Assembly: GCA_000405605.1 (NCBI GenBank)
Contig: ASPA01000032.1
Coordinates: forward strand, 1 to 18,302
Length of the DNA: 18,302 bases
Source of the DNA: Atribacteria bacterium SCGC AAA255-G05
Lineage (GTDB): Bacteria > Atribacterota > Phoenicimicrobiia > Phoenicimicrobiales > Phoenicimicrobiaceae
Direction of reading: 5' to 3'
The notes under the pieces are model-generated. The model made no database searches. It worked only from the letters and a program-made list of their open reading frames with translations, and was not told where the DNA came from. The translations under genes were made by a program, and so were the position numbers. The number at the start of each line of letters is the position of its first letter. Position 1 is the first letter of the stretch. This document shows positions 1-5,973 of this stretch, piece after piece.

Positions 1-60
1 CCCCCCGGGGACTCCTCAAGGTGAAATTTTTATTTTCTAAAGGAGTGGACAAGAAAAGCG
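1..60 (+). repeat. Left copy of 60-bp inverted repeat (inside rpoN)
   Basis: These 60 bases are the exact reverse complement of 3294-3353. Position p pairs with position 3354-p, with no mismatch until position 61. The repeat starts with a C6G4 run and ends with AAGCG. It codes in frame for the RpoN stretch PRGLLKVKFLFSKGVDKKS. The window begins exactly at the outer edge of the repeat, so its true left limit and the flanking sequence cannot be seen. Confidence 0.97.
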
Positions 61-266
61 GAGAAACTGTTTCTACTGATAAAGTAAAAAAATTAATAAA
101 AGAATATATCGATAATGAGAATTGTTTAAAACCATGGAGCGACCAGAAGTTAGTAGATTTATTGAGCGAAAAAGGCGGGGTAAATATTTCCCGACGAACA
201 GTAGCTAAATACCGGGAGATATTAAAAATACCATCCTCTAATCTGCGTAAAAGGTTTGGAACTTAG
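3..266 (+). CDS. rpoN: RNA polymerase sigma-54 factor, C-terminal fragment (DNA-binding domain)
   Basis: This is the detached C-terminal end of sigma-54, the part that reads the -24 promoter element. The frame is open from position 3; a GTG at 21 could act as a start but has no good ribosome binding site. The fragment carries the RpoN box as SRRTVAKYRE (canonical ARRTVAKYRE) at residues 57-66 counted from the GTG, followed by the usual LKIPSS end. The first 19 codons lie in the inverted repeat and duplicate those of the larger fragment at 3274-4575. The native protein would consist of 427 residues from that fragment plus 68 from here, about 495, a normal length. As assembled, this piece has no core-binding region and cannot act as a sigma factor alone. 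It is certain as RpoN sequence; whether the split exists in the cell is unproven. Confidence 0.93.
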   Translation, partial: PRGLLKVKFLFSKGVDKKSGETVSTDKVKKLIKEYIDNENCLKPWSDQKLVDLLSEKGGVNISRRTVAKYREILKIPSSNLRKRFGT

Positions 267-270
267 TTGT

Positions 271-371
271 TTGGTTAGATAGTTACTTGGTTACCTCGTT
301 ATTTGGTTAATAAATCAATATTAAATAAGTTAACGAACTAGCTAACCAGTTAACCAACTAACCAGCTAACT
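271..371 (+). repeat. Two opposed 8-bp-period arrays between rpoN 3' end and gap
   Basis: Positions 271-310 are five 8-bp units with a GGTTA-like core, such as TTGGTTAG and TTGGTTAC. Positions 332-371 are five 8-bp units with the complementary TAACC core, such as AGTTAACC and AACTAACC. The two arms are roughly reverse complements, so a transcript could fold into a long imperfect hairpin. The downstream arm is followed by a run of A, not T, so it does not look like a standard terminator for + strand transcription. No other feature was seen in this spacer apart from the gap ribosome binding site. Confidence 0.75.
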
Positions 372-406
372 AAAAAAATATAAAGTAAAAAATAAGGAGG
401 AGAGAA

Positions 407-1402
407 ATGACAATAAAAGTAGGAATTAACGGATTCGGAAGAATTGGGAGGAATGTTTTTAGAGCCGGGTTAAAAGACAAAGAAATAGATTTTGTAGCAG
501 TAAACGATATAACCGATGCTAAAACATTAGCCCATCTATTAAAATATGATTCTGTTCATGGTAAATTGCCAGAAGTAAAATTGGAAAATGATACTATTTT
601 GGTTGGAGAGAGAAGGTTAAAAGTATTAAGTGAAAGGGACCCTTCTAATCTTCCCTGGAAAGATTTAGGGGTAGAAGTTGTTATTGAATCTACGGGGATT
701 TTTAGAGATAGAGAAGGAGCTTCAAAACACTTAACTGCTGGAGCAAAAAAAGTGGTTATATCTGCTCCTGCTAAAGGAGAGGACATAACGATAGTAATAG
801 GTGTTAATGAAGATAAGTATATACCTGAAGAACATCATATCATTTCTAATGCTTCCTGTACAACTAATTGCCTTGCGCCAGTTGCAAAGGTTCTAAACGA
901 TATATTTGGAATCGAGAAAGGGGTTATGACCACCATACACTCTTATACTGCAGATCAGAATTTAATGGACCTCCCACATAAAGATTTAAGAAGAGCCAGA
1001 GCAGCGGCGCTATCCATGATCCCAACTACTACCGGAGCAGCACAGGCAACAAGTTTAGTAATCCCGGAATTAAAAGGAAAATTAACAGGTATGGCTTTTC
1101 GTGTTCCTACACCCAATGTTTCAGTAGTGGATTTAACGGTAGTGCTAAAGAAAAAAACAAGTCCGGAAGAGATTAATCAATCTTTTAAAGAAGCCTCACA
1201 GGGGAGTTTAAAGGGAATTTTAGATTATACTGAAGAACCTTTAGTTTCCAAAGATTTTAACGGTAACTCTTATTCTTCTATTGTTGATGGATTGTCTACA
1301 CTGGTAATAGATGGTAATTTAGCTAAAATTATAGCCTGGTATGATAATGAATGGGCTTATTCCTGCAGAATCTTAGATCTTATAAAATATATCTGGAAAT
1401 AA
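407..1402 (+). CDS. gap: Glyceraldehyde-3-phosphate dehydrogenase, type I
   Basis: This enzyme oxidises and phosphorylates glyceraldehyde 3-phosphate to 1,3-bisphosphoglycerate with NAD in cytosolic glycolysis. At 331 residues it has the usual family length. The N-terminal nucleotide-binding motif is GINGFGRIGR (residues 7-16), and Asp34 in AVNDI suggests NAD preference. The active site is SNASCTTNC with Cys151, and the catalytic His178 lies in TTIHSYT. The C-terminal WYDNEWAYS signature is intact. A strong AAGGAGG site (about 394-400) precedes the ATG. It lies 140 bp after the rpoN 3' end and 259 bp before tpiA. The usual partner pgk is not between them. It shares orientation with tpiA and secG inside the inverted segment. 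Confidence 0.98.
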   Translation: MTIKVGINGFGRIGRNVFRAGLKDKEIDFVAVNDITDAKTLAHLLKYDSVHGKLPEVKLENDTILVGERRLKVLSERDPSNLPWKDLGVEVVIESTGIFRDREGASKHLTAGAKKVVISAPAKGEDITIVIGVNEDKYIPEEHHIISNASCTTNCLAPVAKVLNDIFGIEKGVMTTIHSYTADQNLMDLPHKDLRRARAAALSMIPTTTGAAQATSLVIPELKGKLTGMAFRVPTPNVSVVDLTVVLKKKTSPEEINQSFKEASQGSLKGILDYTEEPLVSKDFNGNSYSSIVDGLSTLVIDGNLAKIIAWYDNEWAYSCRILDLIKYIWK

Positions 1403-1406
1403 ATTA

Positions 1407-1441
1407 GTATATCGTATATCGTATTTAGTATTTAGTATATA
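1407..1441 (+). repeat. 7-bp-period array downstream of gap
   Basis: Five contiguous 7-bp units begin four bases after the gap stop codon. There are two of GTATATC, two of GTATTTA and one GTATATA. Pairs of identical units followed by a variant suggest growth by local duplication. Confidence 0.85.
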
Positions 1442-1495
1442 GCGAAGAGAACAAGTAAAAAGTTATGACTGATGTGTAATAAGTAACTAGTTTCG

Positions 1496-1525
1496 GGTTA
1501 CAGGTTGCAAGTTACAGGTTTGCAG
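1496..1525 (+). repeat. 7-bp-period array in gap-tpiA spacer
   Basis: About four 7-bp units follow each other, including GGTTACA and GGTTGCA. The words are the reverse-complement relatives of the AACTTGC and AACCTGC units at 7938-7972. Confidence 0.7.
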
Positions 1526-1590
1526 ATAGAAAGCGGAGAGTTGATTGCTAGGGTTTATTTTTACTGAAAACCGATCCTCTATATCTAAAA

Positions 1591-1639
1591 ACCATAAACC
1601 ATAAACCAAGAACAAAAAACTAAATACTAAAGACTAAAT
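1591..1639 (+). repeat. 7-bp-period array just upstream of tpiA
   Basis: Seven uninterrupted 7-bp units fill this stretch. It starts with ACCATAA twice and ends with ACTAAAG and ACTAAAT. The array ends 22 bases before the likely tpiA start, so it lies in the tpiA leader if transcription starts upstream. Confidence 0.85.
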
Positions 1640-1661
1640 TAGACAGATGGGGGTTAAAATA

Positions 1662-2423
1662 ATGCGTGTTCCAGTAATTGCTGGCAATTGGAAGATGAAT
1701 AAAAACATTGTAGAATCAGTATCTTTAGTTAAAGAACTAAGGGATTTTGTTCGTGGAATTGAGGGAGTAGATATTGTAGTTTGTCCACCCTTTACTTCTC
1801 TTTGGGTGGTAAAAGAGATAATTAATGGGACAAACATTCATCTGGGAGCTCAGAACATGTTTTGGGAAACAAAAGGGGCATTTACCGGAGAAACATCTCC
1901 CCCAATGCTTAAAGATGTGGGTTGTGAATATGTTATATTGGGGCATTCCGAGAGAAGGCAATATTTTAAGGAAACTTCTGAAGAAGTTGCCAGAAAGACA
2001 GAAGTTGCGCTTTCAGTTAATCTTATGCCTATTGTATGTGTGGGCGAAAATTTAGAGGAAAAGGAAAGTGGTAAAACCGAGAGTATAATAGAACAAGAGA
2101 TTAAGGCTCTATTTCCAAAAATAGATTCTACTTTAGCAGCAAGAATAATTATTGCCTATGAACCTATATGGGCTATCGGTACAGGTAGGTCTAGTAGCTC
2201 GCAGGATGCCAATTTAATAATTAAATTTATTAGGGAATTATTTTCCTCTAAATATGGAAGTAAAATAGCTGAACGAATAAGAATCTTGTATGGAGGAAGC
2301 GTAGATACTAAAAATATTGATGAATTTATGAATGAATCTGATATTGATGGGGCTTTAGTGGGAGGAGCAAGTTTAAATACCTTAAGTTTCTCTCAAATAG
2401 TAAAAGCAGCTAAAATATTATAA
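1662..2423 (+). CDS. tpiA: Triosephosphate isomerase
   Basis: This cytosolic enzyme interconverts dihydroxyacetone phosphate and glyceraldehyde 3-phosphate in glycolysis. From the ATG at 1662 the protein has 253 residues, the normal length. Catalytic residues are Lys11 in GNWKMNK, His95 in ILGHSERR and Glu167 in AYEPIWAIGTG. The phosphate-binding YGGSV loop follows at 210-214. An in-frame ATG lies at 1647, five codons earlier. I prefer 1662 because the protein then starts MRVPVIAGNWK, as in the family, and a GGGGG stretch at 1649-1653 is well placed as its ribosome binding site. It lies downstream of gap without pgk and is followed 248 bp later by secG, which has its own promoter. Confidence 0.97.
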   Translation: MRVPVIAGNWKMNKNIVESVSLVKELRDFVRGIEGVDIVVCPPFTSLWVVKEIINGTNIHLGAQNMFWETKGAFTGETSPPMLKDVGCEYVILGHSERRQYFKETSEEVARKTEVALSVNLMPIVCVGENLEEKESGKTESIIEQEIKALFPKIDSTLAARIIIAYEPIWAIGTGRSSSSQDANLIIKFIRELFSSKYGSKIAERIRILYGGSVDTKNIDEFMNESDIDGALVGGASLNTLSFSQIVKAAKIL

Positions 2424-2500
2424 AATTAACGTAAACTTTAGCGGGGTACTTTACGAAAGAAAATAATAATTTTTTAACTATTGCTTTTATTTTTTCTTTA

Positions 2501-2528
2501 CGCAATACGCAATACACGATACTCAATA
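2501..2528 (+). repeat. 7-bp-period array upstream of secG promoter
   Basis: Four 7-bp units occur: CGCAATA twice, then CACGATA and CTCAATA. The array ends 12 bases before the -35 hexamer of the secG promoter candidate. Confidence 0.8.
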
Positions 2529-2540
2529 CGGATTTTTATC

Positions 2541-2569
2541 TTGAACTTAACATATAATTATGTTAGAAT
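2541..2569 (+). promoter_or_regulatory. Sigma-70-type promoter candidate for secG
   Basis: TTGAAC (2541-2546) and TAGAAT (2564-2569) are separated by exactly 17 bases, close to the consensus -35 and -10. Transcription would start near 2576, giving a leader of about 95 bases before secG. Confidence 0.6.
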
Positions 2570-2671
2570 GAAAAACTGGAATTATTGATAAAATAAACAT
2601 AATAAATTTAAGAATTTCAGAGAGGTTTCTCTTTGATTATTTTAATCTTATTTTTATGAGAGGAGTTAAAG

Positions 2672-2896
2672 ATGCCAGTAGCTTTAATGGTTATTCAAAT
2701 TGTTATCAGTATAGCTTTGATCTTGGTAGTGATACTTCAGGCGAGAAAGTCAAGTAGAGCTTCAGGTATATTTGGTGGAGGAACAACTGCAGATTATGGC
2801 GGGAAGAAAGGTAAAGAAGCATTTTTAATGAAGCTTACTACTGTGGTAGCAGTGCTTTTTATGTTATCTTCCCTTTTGCTTAGCTTAATTAAATAG
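2672..2896 (+). CDS. secG: Preprotein translocase subunit SecG
   Basis: SecG is a small inner-membrane partner of SecY and SecE in the protein export channel. The 74-residue protein has the family's two-helix plan. Helix one spans about residues 4-23 and ends in VVILQARKSS, typical of SecG. A glycine-rich loop (IFGGGTTADYGGKKGKE) follows, then a second hydrophobic helix from about 52 to 73. A GAGAGGAG ribosome binding site precedes the ATG. Placement after gap-tpi is common in Firmicutes and related groups. In the present arrangement it is the last intact gene of the inverted segment. Confidence 0.93.
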   Translation: MPVALMVIQIVISIALILVVILQARKSSRASGIFGGGTTADYGGKKGKEAFLMKLTTVVAVLFMLSSLLLSLIK

Positions 2897-2973
2897 AAGG
2901 AAATCTTTAGAAGAATAGATAAACCCATTGGTTCAGTTAGTGAAATAGAAAATCATTCTATTGATTCAAATAG

Positions 2974-3293
2974 AAAATTTTTTCAGCTACCCATGAAGAA
3001 ATAGAAAAGGGACTAACTACTGATATATATTTCGTAAGAGCTCAAGAAATATTGGGCGTCTTGGATGGGAAACATTTCTGGGAATTATACCTTATACCGA
3101 AATGATTATCTCGGGTGACACTATTAAAGAAGCTCAAGTTTGCAACACATGTACGCCCGAAAATGTACCTCGAATTATTTTAATAGATACTTTTAAAAAT
3201 AAAGCAGAAGAATCCATAAGGGTAGCCACTGCTTTAAAGAAGGATTTATTGGCGGTAAGATTAGGTATTCCGATTAAGCAAAGAACCGGTTAG
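2974..3293 (+). pseudogene. Nicotinate phosphoribosyltransferase remnant
   Basis: Two pieces of a nicotinate phosphoribosyltransferase of the archaeal/Thermoplasma-like type can be read in different frames. Near 2983-3050 is SATHEEIEKGLTTDIYF, matching the family's N-terminus; a TAG lies just upstream in that frame and no start codon remains. From about 3058 another frame reads FLGIIPYTEMIISGDT and later VPRIILIDTFKNKAEESIRV and LLAVRLGIP. These match the family's GTMPHA region and the VLIDTF and VRLDTPSSRRG regions. Roughly 150 central residues between the pieces are missing. The frame stops at 3293, where the inverted repeat begins, so the C-terminal half is also gone. The intact enzyme makes nicotinate mononucleotide for NAD salvage. 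A short open frame at 3102-3293 is part of this remnant. No sign of function. Confidence 0.72.
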
Positions 3294-4575
3294 CGCTTTT
3301 CTTGTCCACTCCTTTAGAAAATAAAAATTTCACCTTGAGGAGTCCCCGGGGGGTTTGCACAATTTTGTTATGAATCGCCCTGGATACGGTAGACTCATGA
3401 ATATCTAACCTATCTGCTACCTCCCCTAAAGTCAGGGGTTTTATAAATAAAATACCTTTGTCTAAAAAATCCTTCTGGTATTCTACCAAAGTTTCGGCAA
3501 TACGATATATAGTTTTTTTTCTCTGCTCTATACCTTTAATCAACCACTTAGCAGAATTTAATTTTCCTTCAACATATTTTTTAGTATCTTTAGTTTTATG
3601 GTCAGAAACACTTCCCTTTTTATCTAATTTTCCTTTACCATAAGGGGGAATACTATTACCTGCCTCTAAAATTCTTTTATAGTAATGATTTATCTCTATT
3701 TGAGGCAAATAGCTATCATTCAAAATTACTCTGTATCCTCCTCCCATTTTCCGCATTATTACCAAATCGGGAAGTATATATTTAATTTCCTTGGAGTTTC
3801 CCACTCTTCTGCCAGGTTTGGGGTCAAGGGAGTTTTTAATTACATCAGCCAAAAATTGAACTACCGATACAGATATTTTCAGATCTTTAGCAATTTTTTT
3901 AAATGATCTCCGGGCTAAATCCTGCAAATGGTATTTTATTATCTTCTCAATTTTTATATCGCTAATGCCCAGATATTTTATCTGGATTAATAAACATTCT
4001 TTTAGATTTCTTGTTCCCACTCCAGGTGGGTCAAAACTTTGAATCAAAGATAATATCTTTTTTGTTTTATCTCTTTTTATGTTTAAATCAAGAGAAATAT
4101 CATCTAAGGCAACGGTTAAATAACCGTTATCATCTATGTTGCCTATTATATATTCACCGATTTTATAATCAATATCACTGCTTACCGCTGTACCTAATTG
4201 AACTAGCAGATAATCTTGTAATGATTCTTTATAATAAATAATATTTTCATATCTATTTTCTTTCTCTGCTACAGGTCTATTAGGCAAAGGTCGATAATCT
4301 TTTTCTTTGAGATAACTTAACCAATCATCAAAGTTATTCTCTTCTCTTCTTTCGTTAGGTTCTTCGGTTTGAGTTAAAGTATTTTCCTCTTGGTTTACTT
4401 TTTCTGTTATTGAATCTGTTTCTTGTTTAACTTCTAATAAGGGATTATCTACTAATTCTTCATCGATTAAAACTTTTAGTTCAACCAAATTTAATTGTAA
4501 TATATTAATTGCTTGATATAATTGGGGAGTAAGAATTAATTTTTGTTTTTGTGTCAACGATAATTCAGGTTTCAT
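3274..4575 (-). CDS. rpoN: RNA polymerase sigma-54 factor, N-terminal and core-binding fragment
   Basis: Sigma-54 directs RNA polymerase to -24/-12 promoters that need an AAA+ activator. This 433-residue frame has region I at residues 1-50 (LSLTQKQKLILTPQLYQAI and a DNPLLEV end), an acidic region II at about 50-100, and the core-binding domain at about 105-330. A helix-turn-helix follows at about 380-412 (LTLGEVADRLDIHESTVSRA). After residue 427 the native sequence stops at the inner edge of the inverted repeat, and six foreign residues (ANRFFA) precede the stop. The RpoN box is missing and lies at 3-266 on the other strand. A protein made from this frame should bind core polymerase but not recognise -24 elements. 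The gene starts 41 bases after the ATPase gene, with GGAG before the ATG, so the two are probably co-transcribed. Confidence 0.95.
   Translation of the reverse strand: MKPELSLTQKQKLILTPQLYQAINILQLNLVELKVLIDEELVDNPLLEVKQETDSITEKVNQEENTLTQTEEPNERREENNFDDWLSYLKEKDYRPLPNRPVAEKENRYENIIYYKESLQDYLLVQLGTAVSSDIDYKIGEYIIGNIDDNGYLTVALDDISLDLNIKRDKTKKILSLIQSFDPPGVGTRNLKECLLIQIKYLGISDIKIEKIIKYHLQDLARRSFKKIAKDLKISVSVVQFLADVIKNSLDPKPGRRVGNSKEIKYILPDLVIMRKMGGGYRVILNDSYLPQIEINHYYKRILEAGNSIPPYGKGKLDKKGSVSDHKTKDTKKYVEGKLNSAKWLIKGIEQRKKTIYRIAETLVEYQKDFLDKGILFIKPLTLGEVADRLDIHESTVSRAIHNKIVQTPRGLLKVKFLFSKGVDKKSANRFFA
3294..3353 (-). repeat. Right copy of 60-bp inverted repeat (inside rpoN)
   Basis: This is the exact reverse complement of 1-60. 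On its outer side (from 3354) rpoN continues in frame on the - strand. On its inner side (3293 and lower) it meets the nicotinate phosphoribosyltransferase remnant. Sequence identity ends sharply on the inner side. Confidence 0.97.
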
Positions 4576-4616
4576 CTCACAAACTCCACAGTACTAAAAC
4601 TTAAATTAAACTTCGT

Positions 4617-5723
4617 CTAAACTATAACCAACAAAGTCTTGGGATCAAAAATATGAGTCTTTTCCATATCTAATACTGCTTCCATATTTTGGTCGACTTC
4701 TATCTGGGTACGTGAATCCATTTTCCCTATTATAGAATGCTTCCCACAAGTAAGGTAAATAAAGATCTCTGCCCCCAGGGGTTCAATCACTTCTGCTTTG
4801 GTATTTATCGTATTCAAAGCAGAAGGTGTAATTTGGGAAATAAATTGTTTATCATGAAGATCCTCGGGTCTAACTCCAAAAATCACTTCCTTCCCGGCAT
4901 AATCTGCTATTTTGGAATAAAAAGCCTGAGGAGCCTTTACTTTAAAACTTTCGGCATCGATAAAATAGTCTCCATTTTCCTTTACAATTTTGGAGTCTAT
5001 AAAATTCATTGCCGGAGAACCGATAAAACCAGCCACAAATTTATTATTCGGTTTTCTATAAACTTCTAAAGGTGCACCTATTTGGTGTACTCGCCCCTCA
5101 TTCATGATAAATATTCTAGTAGCCATAGTCATTGCTTCTACTTGATCATGAGTCACATAAATGATAGTAGCCTCTAATCTACGGTGAAGCTTGCTAATTT
5201 CTGCCCTCATTGCCACTCTTAACTTGGCATCCAAATTCGAAAGAGGTTCATCAAATAAAAACACTTTTGGTTTTCTTACGATCGCTCTTCCTACTGCTAC
5301 TCGCTGTCTTTGTCCACCGGAGAGTTGTTTAGGTTTTCTCTTTAATAAGTTTTCAATCCCTAAAATCTCGGCAGCTTCCTGCACTCTTTGGTCTATTTCT
5401 TTCTTGGGAAATTTCCGCAATTTCAGGCCAAAAGCCATGTTATTATAAACATCCATATGAGGATAAAGAGCGTAGTTTTGAAATACCATAGCAATATCCC
5501 TATCTTTAGGCTGGACATCATTTACCAACCTATCGCCGATATAGATTTCTCCGGAAGTTGCTTCTTCTAAACCAGCAATTGCTCGCAAGGTCGTAGTCTT
5601 CCCACAACCAGATGGACCGACCAAGACTGCAAATTCCTTATCCTTTATTTCTATGTTTACATTATCTACCGCAGTGACTTCTTTAAATTTCTTAGAAAGA
5701 TTCTTTAAGATTACGTTTGCCAT
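4617..5723 (-). CDS. ugpC: Sugar ABC transporter ATP-binding protein (MalK/UgpC/MsmX type)
   Basis: This cytosolic ATPase powers import of carbohydrates or glycerol phosphate. The 368 residues contain Walker A GPSGCGKT (36-43), the Q-loop Gln82, the LSGGQ signature (134-138), Walker B VFLFDEP (155-161), a D-loop LSNLDAK and switch His192. A C-terminal OB-fold (TOBE) region of the MalK class runs from about 240 to the end, with GVRPEDL and a final HIFDPKTL. No sugar permease or binding protein lies nearby, so it may serve several transporters as MsmX does in Bacillus subtilis; that is inference. An AGGGGG ribosome binding site precedes the ATG. A promoter candidate lies at 5755-5783, and rpoN follows 41 bases downstream. 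Confidence 0.93.
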   Translation of the reverse strand: MANVILKNLSKKFKEVTAVDNVNIEIKDKEFAVLVGPSGCGKTTTLRAIAGLEEATSGEIYIGDRLVNDVQPKDRDIAMVFQNYALYPHMDVYNNMAFGLKLRKFPKKEIDQRVQEAAEILGIENLLKRKPKQLSGGQRQRVAVGRAIVRKPKVFLFDEPLSNLDAKLRVAMRAEISKLHRRLEATIIYVTHDQVEAMTMATRIFIMNEGRVHQIGAPLEVYRKPNNKFVAGFIGSPAMNFIDSKIVKENGDYFIDAESFKVKAPQAFYSKIADYAGKEVIFGVRPEDLHDKQFISQITPSALNTINTKAEVIEPLGAEIFIYLTCGKHSIIGKMDSRTQIEVDQNMEAVLDMEKTHIFDPKTLLVIV

Positions 5724-5754
5724 TTTAATTCCCCCTCATTAATATAGTTATTTT

Positions 5755-5783
5755 ATTTTACCAAAAAGTTTTTAATATACCAA
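5755..5783 (-). promoter_or_regulatory. Promoter candidate for the ATPase-rpoN unit
   Basis: Reading the - strand, TTGGTA (5783-5778) and TAAAAT (5760-5755) are separated by 17 bases, with a TGG extended -10 next to the -10 box. The start codon lies about 32 bases further on. This is the best promoter match in the spacer before the ATPase gene. Confidence 0.5.
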
Positions 5784-5825
5784 ATTTAATCCTTATTTTG
5801 TAAATATAGTATCGAGTAAAATTAT

Positions 5826-5855
5826 AGCGTAGAGCGTACAGCGTTTAGCGTATAG
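5826..5855 (+). repeat. 7-bp-period array (AGCGTNN family) between whiA and the ATPase gene
   Basis: Four full 7-bp units of the AGCGTNN family occur, including AGCGTAC and AGCGTTT, followed by AG. Positions 5833-5855 are identical over 23 bases to 9776-9798 in the argS leader. A second, shorter array lies at 5936-5953 in the same spacer. Confidence 0.85.
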
Positions 5856-5935
5856 TTGGAAAAGAAGAAAGAAGACAGAAAAAGATAGTATTCTTCTTTT
5901 TAACTATCCCGCTAAAACTTGTACTAACAAAAGAA

Positions 5936-5953
5936 AGTATCGAGTATCGAGTG
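5936..5953 (+). repeat. Short 7-bp-period array downstream of whiA
   Basis: Two perfect AGTATCG units plus a partial third unit lie 20 bases beyond the whiA stop codon. A single related ATCGAGT occurs near 5811. Confidence 0.6.
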
Positions 5954-5973
5954 AAAAAAATAATTTTTATGGT

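Larger units (their letters stand above)
1..3353. other. Inverted 3.35-kb segment carrying rpoN 3' end, gap, tpiA and secG
   Basis: The segment is bounded by perfect 60-bp inverted repeats. Its genes are on the + strand, while every recognised gene to its right is on the - strand. Reversing it joins the rpoN 5' part (4575 down to 3294) in frame with the rpoN 3' part (3-266). It also gives the order rpoN, gap, tpiA, secG in one direction, an order known from other low-GC bacteria. No recombinase gene is visible in or near the segment. Homologous recombination between the repeats could flip it. A chimeric fold-back made during DNA amplification or assembly is the main alternative. Confidence 0.8.

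Noticed and set aside
556..786. Antisense open frames within gap, tpiA, rpoN, ftsH and other genes
   Set aside because: They lie wholly inside well-supported genes on the other strand or frame, show no recognisable domains and have no ribosome binding sites.
3102..3293. Separate 63-residue small gene
   Set aside because: It has no ribosome binding site, and its sequence continues upstream in frame into a nicotinate phosphoribosyltransferase-like region, so it is part of a decayed gene.
1..4575. RpoN as a naturally two-part sigma factor with separately encoded subunits
   Set aside because: The 60-bp perfect repeat, the foreign six-residue tail and the absence of a good ribosome binding site for the small part show a rearranged single gene, not two evolved subunits.
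5868..5920. Terminator formed by AGAAGAA/TTCTTCT-type arms downstream of whiA
   Set aside because: The stem has almost no GC pairs and several alternative registers, so the call would not be reliable.
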